From the NCBI GenBank assembly GCA_002099365.1, contig MSED01000001.1, forward strand, positions 2,852,001 through 2,916,000: a stretch of DNA of 64,000 nucleotides. Direction: 5' to 3'. The DNA comes from Phialophora verrucosa. Its lineage: Eukaryota; Ascomycota; Eurotiomycetes; Chaetothyriales; Herpotrichiellaceae. Position 1 is the first letter of the stretch, and each line of letters starts with the position of its first letter. Both the position numbers and the translations under genes were made by a program. The notes under the pieces were generated by a model that had not been told where the DNA came from, ran no database searches, and was given only the letters and a program-made list of their open reading frames with translations. This document shows positions 1 to 10,100 of this stretch, piece after piece.

Positions 1-1308
1 ACTTTGACGAGGCGAGTTTTGTTGGTCCTGGAGTGACAGTCTGATTGCTTCAGCAAGTTCTGCGTCGTTAGCATTTCGCCCGGAAGCAAACGAAGTGCTG
101 GAGGTAGTATTCGAGGTCTGTCTCCAGCTCGGATTGGGAACAGTAGCAAGACCCGCGTTGGTAAGCGGGGGGTCTCGGAATGTTTGGTCCATGTCCACTG
201 ATGTTAACGTTGCATGGCTCGGGGATTTGTCCTGTTAGTGATGAGGTGACTTTGTTTTGTGTCCGGTGATCTCGAAGCAAAAGATGCTTAGGAAACTCTA
301 GCACTCAGATCATCGTAGAGTTCATAGGATCATAGCGAGCCGGTCTCCAGGCGGGCGCACAGCTTCACAATCTGCCTGAGGAGTTCAGGTGAGGCTGAGA
401 TAGGCGCAGGGTTGTGATACCAGGCTTGTCATGCGGCCGGACGACTTCACTATGAATATGGACGTTGCGAAGCCTGAAATGAGACGAGATAAAGACAAGC
501 GACAAATTTAGGTAAGGCTGAAGTCAAGAGTGAAGTGAAGTGAGGCGAAAGGTGCATTGGATGAGGTTCGTGTTTCCTGGCGTCTGCCTGAGCATTGCAT
601 GTCACGGGCTCATGAGACTCAGCTTAATATGCATGCTTGCTTCCCCACCATCGAGATGCTTGCTCCCGCCCCGGGAAATCCAATCCACTGAGTGCTGCAA
701 AAGGACCAATTGGGGAAAGCAAGTGGGCTGTTCTTCAACAGCAGGCAAACAGGCCAACAGGCAAGCAAAGGCTGACACCGTTGGTCTGCCGTTCCTTCAT
801 GAGCGCAATTTATGCAGCCAATTCCCGTCTCTAAGCAAATACCGGCTAATAAAGAACATGCTTCAATACATTGGATTCTTGCAAAAGGCCCATTGTGGTA
901 AGTTTCGTGATGGAAAAATGCACAAGAATTGAAGTTGAGAAGATGAGGTACTACGTACAGGGCGGGCGCACTGTGGGTCGCAAGGACCCGTACGAGTACA
1001 GACTCCCCTATGTAGTCCGTGGCTGCCTAGAAAAAGACACACCTCCTTACACCCCACAAATCGTTGCCATCATTCGTTATATTGTTGGCAAAAGGCTGTC
1101 AGCCGCTTCATTGACGGAAGCTGCCACAGCGATGAGCAAAACGCCCAATCATGGTATGGGAGGCGAGGTGATATCAATGTTTCGCCGCGGCAACAATTAT
1201 ATACCACAATAGTCCCAGTAGTGGTGAACCGCCCTCGCAAAATACTGTACAGCCCTGGAATTGTGCAAAAGCGACACCAAGCCTGCTTGAACCTGTTTCA
1301 AGCAGGAC
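1..1308. other. No recognisable gene
   Basis: Open frames here are short (at most about 130 codons), overlap on both strands, have mixed Cys/Arg/Ser-rich composition and no recognisable domain. I see no tRNA-like B box or repeat. It lies beyond the 3' end of the minus-strand SNARE gene, so it may hold that gene's 3' UTR next to 1308 and unassigned intergenic DNA. Confidence 0.5.
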
Positions 1309-2111
1309 TCATCCAACGCACTTGCTCCAGGCTGGCAGACCACAGCCGAACCCAACGAACAGATAGATCAGGAAGATAACCACAACCACCAGCAGCACCA
1401 TGACCCGGACGTTCTTCCACCACATCTGTCGCCTGAGCCCCCTGCTTCGTACTCGGAAGTCTCTTGCGCTACCCCCAAGTCGGTCCGTCTTGTCCACTAA
1501 GAGATCAATCCTTTCGCCTCTCTCCAGCACGCGCTCAATGTTCTCCGTCATAATGTCCCTCACACTGTCAATCTCTTTGCGTGCGTTCGTGAGAGCATCA
1601 CTTGGAGGAGCCGTGTTGTATTGCTGCATCATGGCCTTGAGCGTTGAATTGAATGCCGCCGTGCCGTACGCCGGGAGCGACTGAAAATCCGTAGCCTCAG
1701 GTCTGTATTGCCCCAGAAACTTCTTCTTGAGTTCCAACAGGAAAGCGAAAGGTATGCGCCGACCCATCTCCGTCTGTGCAACCACAAGGTAGGTGAGAGC
1801 TGCATGGCTTGAAAGCTGCTCGTCTGAGCCATTCGAGGTCGAAGAAGGAGAGTCGGCTACATAGTGCACGAACAGCCGATCGTGTGTGTACGTGAGCTTT
1901 GCTGGGCTAGAATGGGAGATCTTAGGGAGAATGACCGAGGCGAGAGACGAGGCCGACGAAGACGACGTGCCCGGAGAGGTGTGCTCGGTTAGGATAGTCG
2001 TTCCATGGGCGATACATGCACTGTAGAGAGCTGTCAGAACCCTGTCATCAGAGCATGCAACAGGTGAACTTACTAGAGCAGTTGGTTGGACTGCCCTGAA
2101 CTCGAGGTCAT
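1309..2111 (-). CDS. nyv1: VAMP7/Nyv1-type longin R-SNARE
   Basis: A tail-anchored R-SNARE for fusion with the vacuole or late endosome. Reconstructed model: exon 1 is 2074-2111 (ATG at 2111), followed by a GTAAGT...CTACAG intron, and exon 2 is 1309-2020, giving 249 aa. Splicing yields the longin start (YACIAHGTTILTEHT) that the exon-2 frame alone lacks. The longin domain covers roughly the first 150 residues. A SNARE helix follows with the zero-layer Arg inside VLERGERIDLLVDKTD. A hydrophobic anchor (MVLLVVVVIFLIYLFV) lies close to the C-terminus, leaving a short lumenal tail. A Ser-rich insert sits inside the longin domain. R-SNARE and longin identity are seen directly; vacuolar placement rests on the VAMP7/Nyv1 family. 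Sec22 and Ykt6 are less likely: Ykt6 lacks a membrane anchor and Sec22 has a different longin start. Confidence 0.88.
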
Positions 2112-2547
2112 GTTCGAAGGCGCGAGGCTCTATGCCGCCTTGAATGGAGCGATGGGTTCACGTGTCAGGCTTAAAAGTGTGGTCGGTTGAGACGATGATT
2201 GATAGTGGAACTGATGAGAGAAGGGTTGTGGAGGCACCAGCAGGAGGTCTGTCCGTGTCGCTGCTCCCTCACGCTCACACAGGCGTGACAGGGTGTGTTG
2301 GATGCACTTTCTGGCGGTTGCGTCACTGGGCCACGCTAAAAAGAGTGGCGCAGCCAGCCTTGCTGGCTCACGAGGCTCAGAATTGCCAGGTACTCGGTAT
2401 GTAGCTTGCCTCAATGTTATTTAATGTACCTCGTACACGCCTATGATCCAGTTCACGCGGGTCATACTGGGTATCAATGTGAAAGCAGATTATCCCCCAA
2501 AAGGTTACACCCCCAGTCCCTCTGAAGTCGGCATTCCTTGACTCTTT
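2112..2547. other. Spacer between the SNARE promoter and the channel 3' end
   Basis: Lies upstream of the minus-strand SNARE start and downstream of the stop of the minus-strand channel gene. It should hold the SNARE promoter and 5' UTR and the channel 3' UTR. No conserved motif was recognised and both-strand open frames are short. Confidence 0.4.
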
Positions 2548-5500
2548 TCAACGAAGGAATGGCTTGTCGTGGGCCGGAACTTCCACAGGTTCTTCTTGTT
2601 CCTTCTTTGCCATCTCAGTCACCGTCGCCCCTGTCTCTGACTGAGCAAAAGTTTTCTTCTCCGGGGTCCCGCTCGATCTAGGAGTAGCTCCATCCGTGTC
2701 AGCACCTGCCGTGGCTGGCCGGACAGCCTCCTTCACTCCGTCTCGATCTTTGCGATCAGCCTTGGCCATACGTCCACGACTTTGGCTGCCCCCTTCACCG
2801 TGCCTCAAATGACTTCGCATCTCGTGAATTACATCCCGGAAACTTTCTTCCAGTGAGTTCATCCTAGCCATCATGATCTTGGTAAACATCTCCTGCTGCG
2901 CTTTCTGCTCCTTGGCACGTCGTGACTCGACTACCTCTTTCGCCACGTGAGCGGCAAACGAACTCGGTAGCGCTCCAATGAAGCCGCCACCAACAGCTTG
3001 GTTATCGCCAATATCTGACACAAGATCCAATTCAAGCGACGGTCTCCGCCGAGGTTGGCTTGGGACTGGTAGCAGTCCGGCAAGATTGGGGGTCGATCGG
3101 AAGGCTTGGTCATTTTTGCCGGGGAGGACCGGTCGCAAGCGAGTCGGGCCCACTGTAGGTCGCTTTGGCGTCCGATGGCCTGGAGTATGTGCTCCGGGGT
3201 TGGAAACGGGTGTCCGAGTTCCGGATCCTTGGGCCGAGAGCTGTGCTTTAGTCACCGGAGCTATTGTGCCCCCAATCAAGGAAGATTGCTCGGTGCTTGA
3301 ATCTAATGCAGGTTTGAAGATCATCGTGGCGGTCGACACATTGCGCTTGTGTGGGAGTGGTCCACGCTTGGGAGAATAAGTCTTATCACCCCTGGCAGGA
3401 GGGTTTGTTACCACGGGCTGGCCGCTGTCGGGTTGGAGATGTTTCGGCAATTGTTGAGATGTGAAGTAGCCACGGCGCTCAATAGCTGCTGCAGCTGTGT
3501 TAGGTTGGTCACTTTCATCCCCATCTGGCAGCCGAGGTTCAGACGTTGTGGTCTCTTCCTCGTCAGCATCATCGTTTGTGTGTAGCTCATCGTCTCCATC
3601 CGCATCGGTCTCGTGGGAGGGCTCTTCCATGGCCGAGGGCGTTACCATTGCTCGCGGTCTTTCGCCTGGAGATAAGAAATCGGCACCGGTTGCGAAGTCA
3701 GCCGGATCAGACACAACAGACATTGTGCGGCGCGAAAAATCGCGGATTCGGCTGAACTGACGTGGTCGGCGGAAGGACGACCCTTTGCCCTCTAGTCTCT
3801 CAACAACCTGCCTGTCCTGCTCCTGCGGGGGCTCCACGGCGCCATCGCCCATTTTATTCATCCATGTGTTCACCACATTGCTCGCCTTGCGGAGATCACG
3901 GCTTTGTTGGGCGCCCCGCAGAGTGGCATCAAAGGGTTGTCTGAATACCTCCTCCAGGGCCCTATCTTGTCGGAAAGTGGCAATTGAAGGGGCCCTAGTC
4001 AGGCGCGGGAATTTGGGCGTCCTTCTGTCCTTTCTTCGACGGTCAACAAGATCAATACTGTCGTATACGGTAGCATGCAGGATAGTCTGCTCGTACACGA
4101 AGATTGAGAACAACAGCGGTAGGTGGGTGATTTTGATGATGGTTCTGTTGATTTTGACGTACTGCCGGAACGGGACGACGTACCGCAGAGGCACCAGGAG
4201 CCATTGCAGGATGTTGGTTGGTGCAACGTAGGAGAAGAGAGCATCGGATTTGACGTGGGAGATGGTGTTGACTGCAAACAGAAATTGATGCTCTTCATTG
4301 GCATTCCGGACAATTGCCATGAAAGAATTCGTTAGGACGGTGATGAGGATGGTCACAACGAGAAAGTGACAGATGAATAAGAACAATGTCAGGATGGTCT
4401 TTCCCAGGGCATTGTACTCGTTCCATCGGTCCCACGCAGCAGGTGTGAAACCCATCAGCATTTGGAGGAGCGCATAAGCAACCGAACTAGGAGTGTCGAC
4501 GTCTTCATTGCCGAACGACAAAGTCAGTGCAACAAAGAATCCACTGCAGCTGATTAGGATCAACAGTGAAACTGCAATGAGGTCGGCGGCCATGTATCGG
4601 AAAGCAATCAAAAGCGGCGAAAAGTAGCGGTAGTGGTCAAGAACAGAGAATAGTCTGGGAAATAGCAGGATGGCATCTGCAGCGAGCACGTCGTAAGCCA
4701 TGTTGGCCACATAGTGTTTCCTCACGTCGGGCATCAGTATACCATACAGCCGGAGCACCAGGTGGACGAGAAGTAGCACAAGGATTCCCAGGTCGAACGT
4801 GTTCCAGAAGCTCGCGATGTAGAGACTGAAGCCTTGTTCGTTGAAGCCCACAATCTCATCGAGCATGTATCCCGCTGCCCAAAACCAAAAAATGATCTCG
4901 AGCGTCGTAATCTCTAGTGATCGCTGCACAAGGACCGCCACAAACAAGCTGAGAAGGACGGCAAATGACAAGGTGGAGAGAATGTTGCGGTATCGAGGAA
5001 CACGCAAACGGGATAGTTTGAAGAGGGACGCGTCGCGAGGGTTGTACAGCGTAACAGCTCGTCGCGCAGGTTGAGGTTCAAGGCCACTGCCGACTGGCTT
5101 GCTGGTTGAGTTCCCAGCACTTGTCCCATAGCTTCTCAGCTGCTTTGTTGCGGGGGATTGACGATGCAGATTGTCAGCGGCAGAGTGAAAGACGATATTG
5201 CCGGCCCAAATCGCCTCCAGCTGTTTCACCACCATAGGATGAGAAAGGAACTTCTTGGCCTGAGCACGGATGGCGATTTCGAAGCATGATATTCTTGCTG
5301 GGCGCTGAGGTCCTCTTTTGGAGATCGCGGTGGCTCTTCGTTCTTCTTGAATATGCGGCATCGCGTCCAGCTGTCCCTGCAGTGGATCAAAGTCGTAGGA
5401 CAGGGCGTCAATCAGTTCTCTGGTTGAGAAGTCTCTGAGCATCTTGATCGCGAGAAGCTCGCAGACCATGGCACGAGTTCTATTCGTTCCACTGTTGCCT

Positions 5501-6030
5501 GAGGATATAGCAGCTTCTTTACCGTACTGAAGACAGTTGGCCATAAGAGCATAATGCGTGGCAGCATTGAGATGAGTGTTGCGAATCTCCTGTTCTATCG
5601 GCTTGACCAAGAACTGAGAGATCTGAGGGGCTCGGAGCTGCTCCCAGGACAAGACGGTGTCGCAACGAGAGGTGACCAATAATCGAACAGCGTGTGTGAG
5701 AGCAAAGACTGGTATGGCGTCAAGATGCGCGGCTGAAAAGATTGGAAGTAAGGGTTCTCGATCGTCGAGGCCGTCTTCATCCTCATCACCGATTCCAGCC
5801 TCAGCCTCGTCTTCATCGTCCATCTCTTCCTCATCGTCTTCCTCCCCACTGTGATGTCCCTCGCCTCCCATCGGCCCGTCATAACGTGCCTCAGGTGACC
5901 GTCTTCGGCGTTGAGGAGCATTGCGTGAGGTTTCGGGAGAACGCGTCGTCGGGGTATAGGTCGAGGAAAAGGGTGAGCGATCACGTTGTCTCCGAGTTCT
6001 TGGAGATCGCACGAGGGAGAATGATAGCAT
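2548..6030 (-). CDS. yvc1: TRPY/Yvc1-type vacuolar cation channel
   Basis: A 1160-aa membrane protein resembling the fungal TRPY1/Yvc1 family, which releases Ca2+ from the vacuole. An acidic N-terminal stretch (about residues 60-90, runs of Glu/Asp) is followed by the helical linker domain with CLQYGKEAA and ELLAIKMLRDFSTRELIDAL. About six to seven hydrophobic segments span residues 350-640. The pore region reads LTLSFGNEDVD...YALLQMLMGFTPAAW. The remaining roughly 500 residues are a disordered, Ser/Pro/Arg-rich cytosolic tail with a predicted helical stretch near residue 1075. The upstream open frame begins with TTG. I chose the first ATG at 6030, giving MLSFSLV, because TTTTACAG lies just 5' of it and could be the acceptor of a 5'-UTR or leader intron. 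The protein is longer than yeast Yvc1 (about 675 aa), mostly through the tail. Family assignment is good; transported ion and location are inferred from homologues. Confidence 0.82.
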   Translation of the reverse strand: MLSFSLVRSPRTRRQRDRSPFSSTYTPTTRSPETSRNAPQRRRRSPEARYDGPMGGEGHHSGEEDDEEEMDDEDEAEAGIGDEDEDGLDDREPLLPIFSAAHLDAIPVFALTHAVRLLVTSRCDTVLSWEQLRAPQISQFLVKPIEQEIRNTHLNAATHYALMANCLQYGKEAAISSGNSGTNRTRAMVCELLAIKMLRDFSTRELIDALSYDFDPLQGQLDAMPHIQEERRATAISKRGPQRPARISCFEIAIRAQAKKFLSHPMVVKQLEAIWAGNIVFHSAADNLHRQSPATKQLRSYGTSAGNSTSKPVGSGLEPQPARRAVTLYNPRDASLFKLSRLRVPRYRNILSTLSFAVLLSLFVAVLVQRSLEITTLEIIFWFWAAGYMLDEIVGFNEQGFSLYIASFWNTFDLGILVLLLVHLVLRLYGILMPDVRKHYVANMAYDVLAADAILLFPRLFSVLDHYRYFSPLLIAFRYMAADLIAVSLLILISCSGFFVALTLSFGNEDVDTPSSVAYALLQMLMGFTPAAWDRWNEYNALGKTILTLFLFICHFLVVTILITVLTNSFMAIVRNANEEHQFLFAVNTISHVKSDALFSYVAPTNILQWLLVPLRYVVPFRQYVKINRTIIKITHLPLLFSIFVYEQTILHATVYDSIDLVDRRRKDRRTPKFPRLTRAPSIATFRQDRALEEVFRQPFDATLRGAQQSRDLRKASNVVNTWMNKMGDGAVEPPQEQDRQVVERLEGKGSSFRRPRQFSRIRDFSRRTMSVVSDPADFATGADFLSPGERPRAMVTPSAMEEPSHETDADGDDELHTNDDADEEETTTSEPRLPDGDESDQPNTAAAAIERRGYFTSQQLPKHLQPDSGQPVVTNPPARGDKTYSPKRGPLPHKRNVSTATMIFKPALDSSTEQSSLIGGTIAPVTKAQLSAQGSGTRTPVSNPGAHTPGHRTPKRPTVGPTRLRPVLPGKNDQAFRSTPNLAGLLPVPSQPRRRPSLELDLVSDIGDNQAVGGGFIGALPSSFAAHVAKEVVESRRAKEQKAQQEMFTKIMMARMNSLEESFRDVIHEMRSHLRHGEGGSQSRGRMAKADRKDRDGVKEAVRPATAGADTDGATPRSSGTPEKKTFAQSETGATVTEMAKKEQEEPVEVPAHDKPFLR

Positions 6031-7138
6031 GCTCCGGCCTGTAAAATTGGTAGAATGTGGTAGGTGTGGTAATCTCAAGCAAATGGCTTAGGTTACTTAG
6101 TGGCGCAGACGCGTAAACAGACAGGAGACGAGCCGGAACACCTGTCAACTCCTGCGCATGCTCAAGTACATGACTCTGGGCAATGGGCTTGGGAAGAGAC
6201 AAGAGATAGAAGGAGAGTGGACATAGTCCTTCTTAAAGTCAATAGTCAAGATCTTTGCAGGCCTTGGGGATGGGAGATGAGGGATGGCAGTGGTGATTGC
6301 CATGCCATCCCGCTTGCACTCCACCTTGCCACTAGCACCCTGCATTCCTGGGGTGCTGCAATTGACAAATGCATCAAGTGCACATCAATTCAACTGCATG
6401 TGCCGATCGACGAAATGACTGGTACGCAGTACAGACAAAGTGGTGGGCGACGAGTGAGGCCAAAGGTCATCTGGACAAAATGTGTACATCCTGACCTCAA
6501 GTACTGGCTCAGAGGCTCGCTAAAGATAAGGGCAACGAGGAATCGATGCTCAATCTGATTGGGGGAACCCCCATTGCAGCTGCAAGAGGCGGGCAAGGTG
6601 CAGTAAGCGTGCAGAAATTCTCGGTTGCTTGCAGCTCACGATGCGACCGAGTTTGGGGGCGGCGTGGAGTAGCAGTTACAGTATAAGGACGGAAGCTACT
6701 CAGTCACACAGACCGCGTGAAGACAAGAATCGATACTATCTACATACTACCAGCAAGCGACTCTTGACACCGTGATGCACGCACGGCTGTTGGGCTGGTG
6801 TTGGGTCACCGATGTACCTGCAAGATCTGGTGTCGTCACCGACTCCCTGGCGCTCAAAGAAAACAGAAAACGCGAAAAAAAGCGAGCTAGTGGGCGGTGG
6901 CATTAGCGGATGGTCGGGCGATCTCGTGATTGGCTGAATTATTCTCTTGGCATCAAAAGCCAGAGGAACATTTTCTTTCTCATTGTGAACTCATTACTGA
7001 AACTGTCTATCATGGAGTAGTTGTCGCCTTGTCGTCTCAGGGGCCGCAACGCCTAGTGACAAGCATAATCCTCATCATCAAATGCTCTCTTGACCATCTG
7101 GCTGCTGTACCGACAGTGGTCGACCCACACTTTTCACC
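6031..7138. promoter_or_regulatory. Bidirectional promoter, channel gene / pyrimidine gene
   Basis: About 1.1 kb between divergent starts at 6030 (-) and 7139 (+). I see an ATTGG (inverted CCAAT) at 6929-6933, about 206 bases before the plus-strand ATG, a usual position for HAP-complex sites in filamentous fungi. An ACGCGT element lies at 6109-6114 near the channel side. Functional use of either element is inference. Confidence 0.5.
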
Positions 7139-10100
7139 ATGAGTCGGACAGTCTCGGTCGCTGCTGATGGTCGGCCCATGTCGAGTGACGGCAATTTGCC
7201 TCAAAGTCCAACCGCAGCTGCTTCTGTCGGTCTTAGCAACGCTGAGAGACCTTTCTCTCCCAACTACCAAGTAGACGGAGATCCTATGGACGCTCTTAAC
7301 CTGATGGCTGCTAGTCAACCCCTCAAGGATGAGCAGCCGAAGGTGTACCTCGAACTGAAAGACGGCCAGGTCTTCCAAGGGCTCAGCTTCGGCGCCAACA
7401 AGAGTGTCTCTGGAGAACTCGTCTTTCAGACCGGCATGGTTGGCTACCCAGAGTCCATCACCGATCCATCATATCGCGGTCAGCTCTTGGTGATCACTTT
7501 TCCATTGGTCGGCAACTACGGTGTACCGTCGAGAGAGACTCTAGACGAGTTGCTCGGTGACCTCCCCAAGTACTTCGAGTCCGACGAGATTCACATCGGC
7601 GGCCTCATCGTCGCCTCGTATGCTGGCGAGAGTTACTCCCACCACCTGGCAACTTCCTCCCTTGGCACCTGGTTGAAAGAACAAGGAGTCCCAGCAATAT
7701 GTGGAGTCGATACCCGAGCTTTGACGAAGATCATCCGTGAAGAAGGCAGTATGCTAGGCCGCATTCTTCAAGCAAGACCCTCGCCGAAATCAAAGCTTAC
7801 CAATGGCGTCAAGTCAAATTCCCTGCCAGATGGAGACTTAGTGATGGGCCCACAGAACTGGCGGGAGCAGGTTCAAGAAGTCGAGTGGCATGATCAGAAT
7901 AAGAGAAATCTCGTGGCAGAGGTTTCTGTGAAGACACCGAAAGTTTATTCCCCTCCGACGTCTCGAGCTCTGCTTCATCCATCTGGCAGGCCTGTCCGGG
8001 TGGTGGTAGTGGATGTTGGTCTCAAATATAACCAGCTCCGCTGTCTGTTAGCCCGCGGAGTTGAGGTCATTGTGGTTCCTTGGGACTATGACTTTCCAAC
8101 GCTGGCTGGAAAAGACTATGACGGACTTTTCATCTCCAACGGGCCTGGAGATCCTGCAATGATGACACCTACAGTCAAACACATTGCAGAAGCCATGAAG
8201 GAGGGTCGGACGCCCATTTTCGGGATATGCCTTGGTCATCAGTTACTCGCTCGCGCAGCTGGAGCCGACACATTGAAGATGAAGTTCGGTAACCGTGGCC
8301 ACAATATCCCATGCACGAATCTATTGTCAGGAAGATGTTACATCACCTCGCAGAATCATGGATTTGCTGTTGACTCCATGACCCTCCCAGACGGCTGGGA
8401 GGAGCTGTTCGTGAATGCAAACGATGGCAGCAACGAAGGTATTCGGCATGTTTCTCGACCATATTTCAGCGTGCAATTTCATCCCGAGTCGACTCCGGGT
8501 CCCCGGGACACCGAATTTTTGTTTGATGTCTTCATCGACGCCGTTATGAAGAGCATCGATTCGGTGGAAGCCTTGTTGAAGCCCGTCAATTTCCCAGGTG
8601 GTACAGTCGAAGAAAATGAGCAAGCCCACCCTCGAGTCAACGTCAAGAAAGTCCTTGTCCTCGGAAGTGGCGGTCTCAGTATCGGCCAAGCTGGAGAGTT
8701 CGACTATTCGGGGAGTCAAGCTATCAAAGCCTTGAAAGAAGAGGGCATCTACACAGTATTAATCAACCCCAATATTGCCACCATACAGACATCGAAGGGA
8801 TTAGCCGATAAAGTCTATTTCCTTCCCGTCAACGCAGACTTCGTCCGAAAGGTCATCAAACACGAACGACCAGATGGTATCTACTGCACATTTGGCGGTC
8901 AGACTGCGCTGCAAGTAGGAATCCAACTTAAAGACGAGTTCGAGGCTCTTGGAGTCAAAGTTCTCGGGACTCCGATTGATACCATCATTACCACCGAGGA
9001 CCGTGAACTCTTTGCTCGAAGTATGGAGTCCATTGGAGAGAAATGTGCCAAATCAGCGTCCGCTTCGAGCTTAGAAGAAGCGATGCATGCGGTGCAGGAT
9101 ATCGGCTTCCCTGTTATCGTGAGAGCGGCCTACGCCTTAGGTGGCCTCGGCAGTGGTTTCGCCGACAACGTTGATCAACTACGCGAACTTTGCACAAAAG
9201 CCTTCGCCGCAAGTCCGCAAGTGCTCATTGAGCGAAGTATGAAGGGCTGGAAGGAAATCGAATACGAGGTTGTCCGAGATGCTCGCGACAACTGTATCAC
9301 TGTCTGCAACATGGAAAACTTCGACCCCTTGGGCATCCATACTGGCGACTCCATCGTTGTGGCGCCTTCTCAGACGCTGTCAGACGAAGACTATAATATG
9401 CTGCGTACAACAGCCGTCAATGTCATCCGTCATCTTGGCGTTGTGGGAGAATGCAACATTCAGTACGCGCTCAACCCCTTCTCCAAGGAGTATTGCATCA
9501 TCGAAGTCAATGCCAGACTATCGCGTTCTTCGGCTCTTGCATCAAAGGCCACAGGCTATCCTCTGGCGTTTATCGCAGCGAAGCTGGGTTTGGGAATCCC
9601 ATTAAATGAGATCAAGAACTCAGTGACGAAGAAGACCGTTGCTTGCTTCGAGCCGTCACTTGACTATGTTGTCGTCAAAATCCCCCGTTGGGATCTGAAG
9701 AAGTTTACCCGCGTGTCCACACAACTGGGTTCTTCGATGAAGAGTGTTGGCGAGGTCATGGCAATCGGCAGAACTTTCGAGGAGGCCATCCAAAAGGCTA
9801 TACGTTCGGTTGACTTCCACAACCTGGGCTTCTCTGACGTGTCCAATCCCTTGATGTCGGTCGACGATGAGTTGCAGACTCCTTCGGACCAGCGCATGTT
9901 TGCAATCGCTAACGCCATGCATGCGGGTTATTCCGTGGACAAAATTTGGGAGATGACAAAAATTGACAAGTGGTTCCTCTCACGACTCAAGGGTCTCAGC
10001 GACTTTGCAAAGCACATGTCCACTTTCACTGCGACCACTGTACCTCTGCCACTGTTCCGACAGGCAAAGCGATTTGGGTTTTCAGACCGACAACTTGCTC

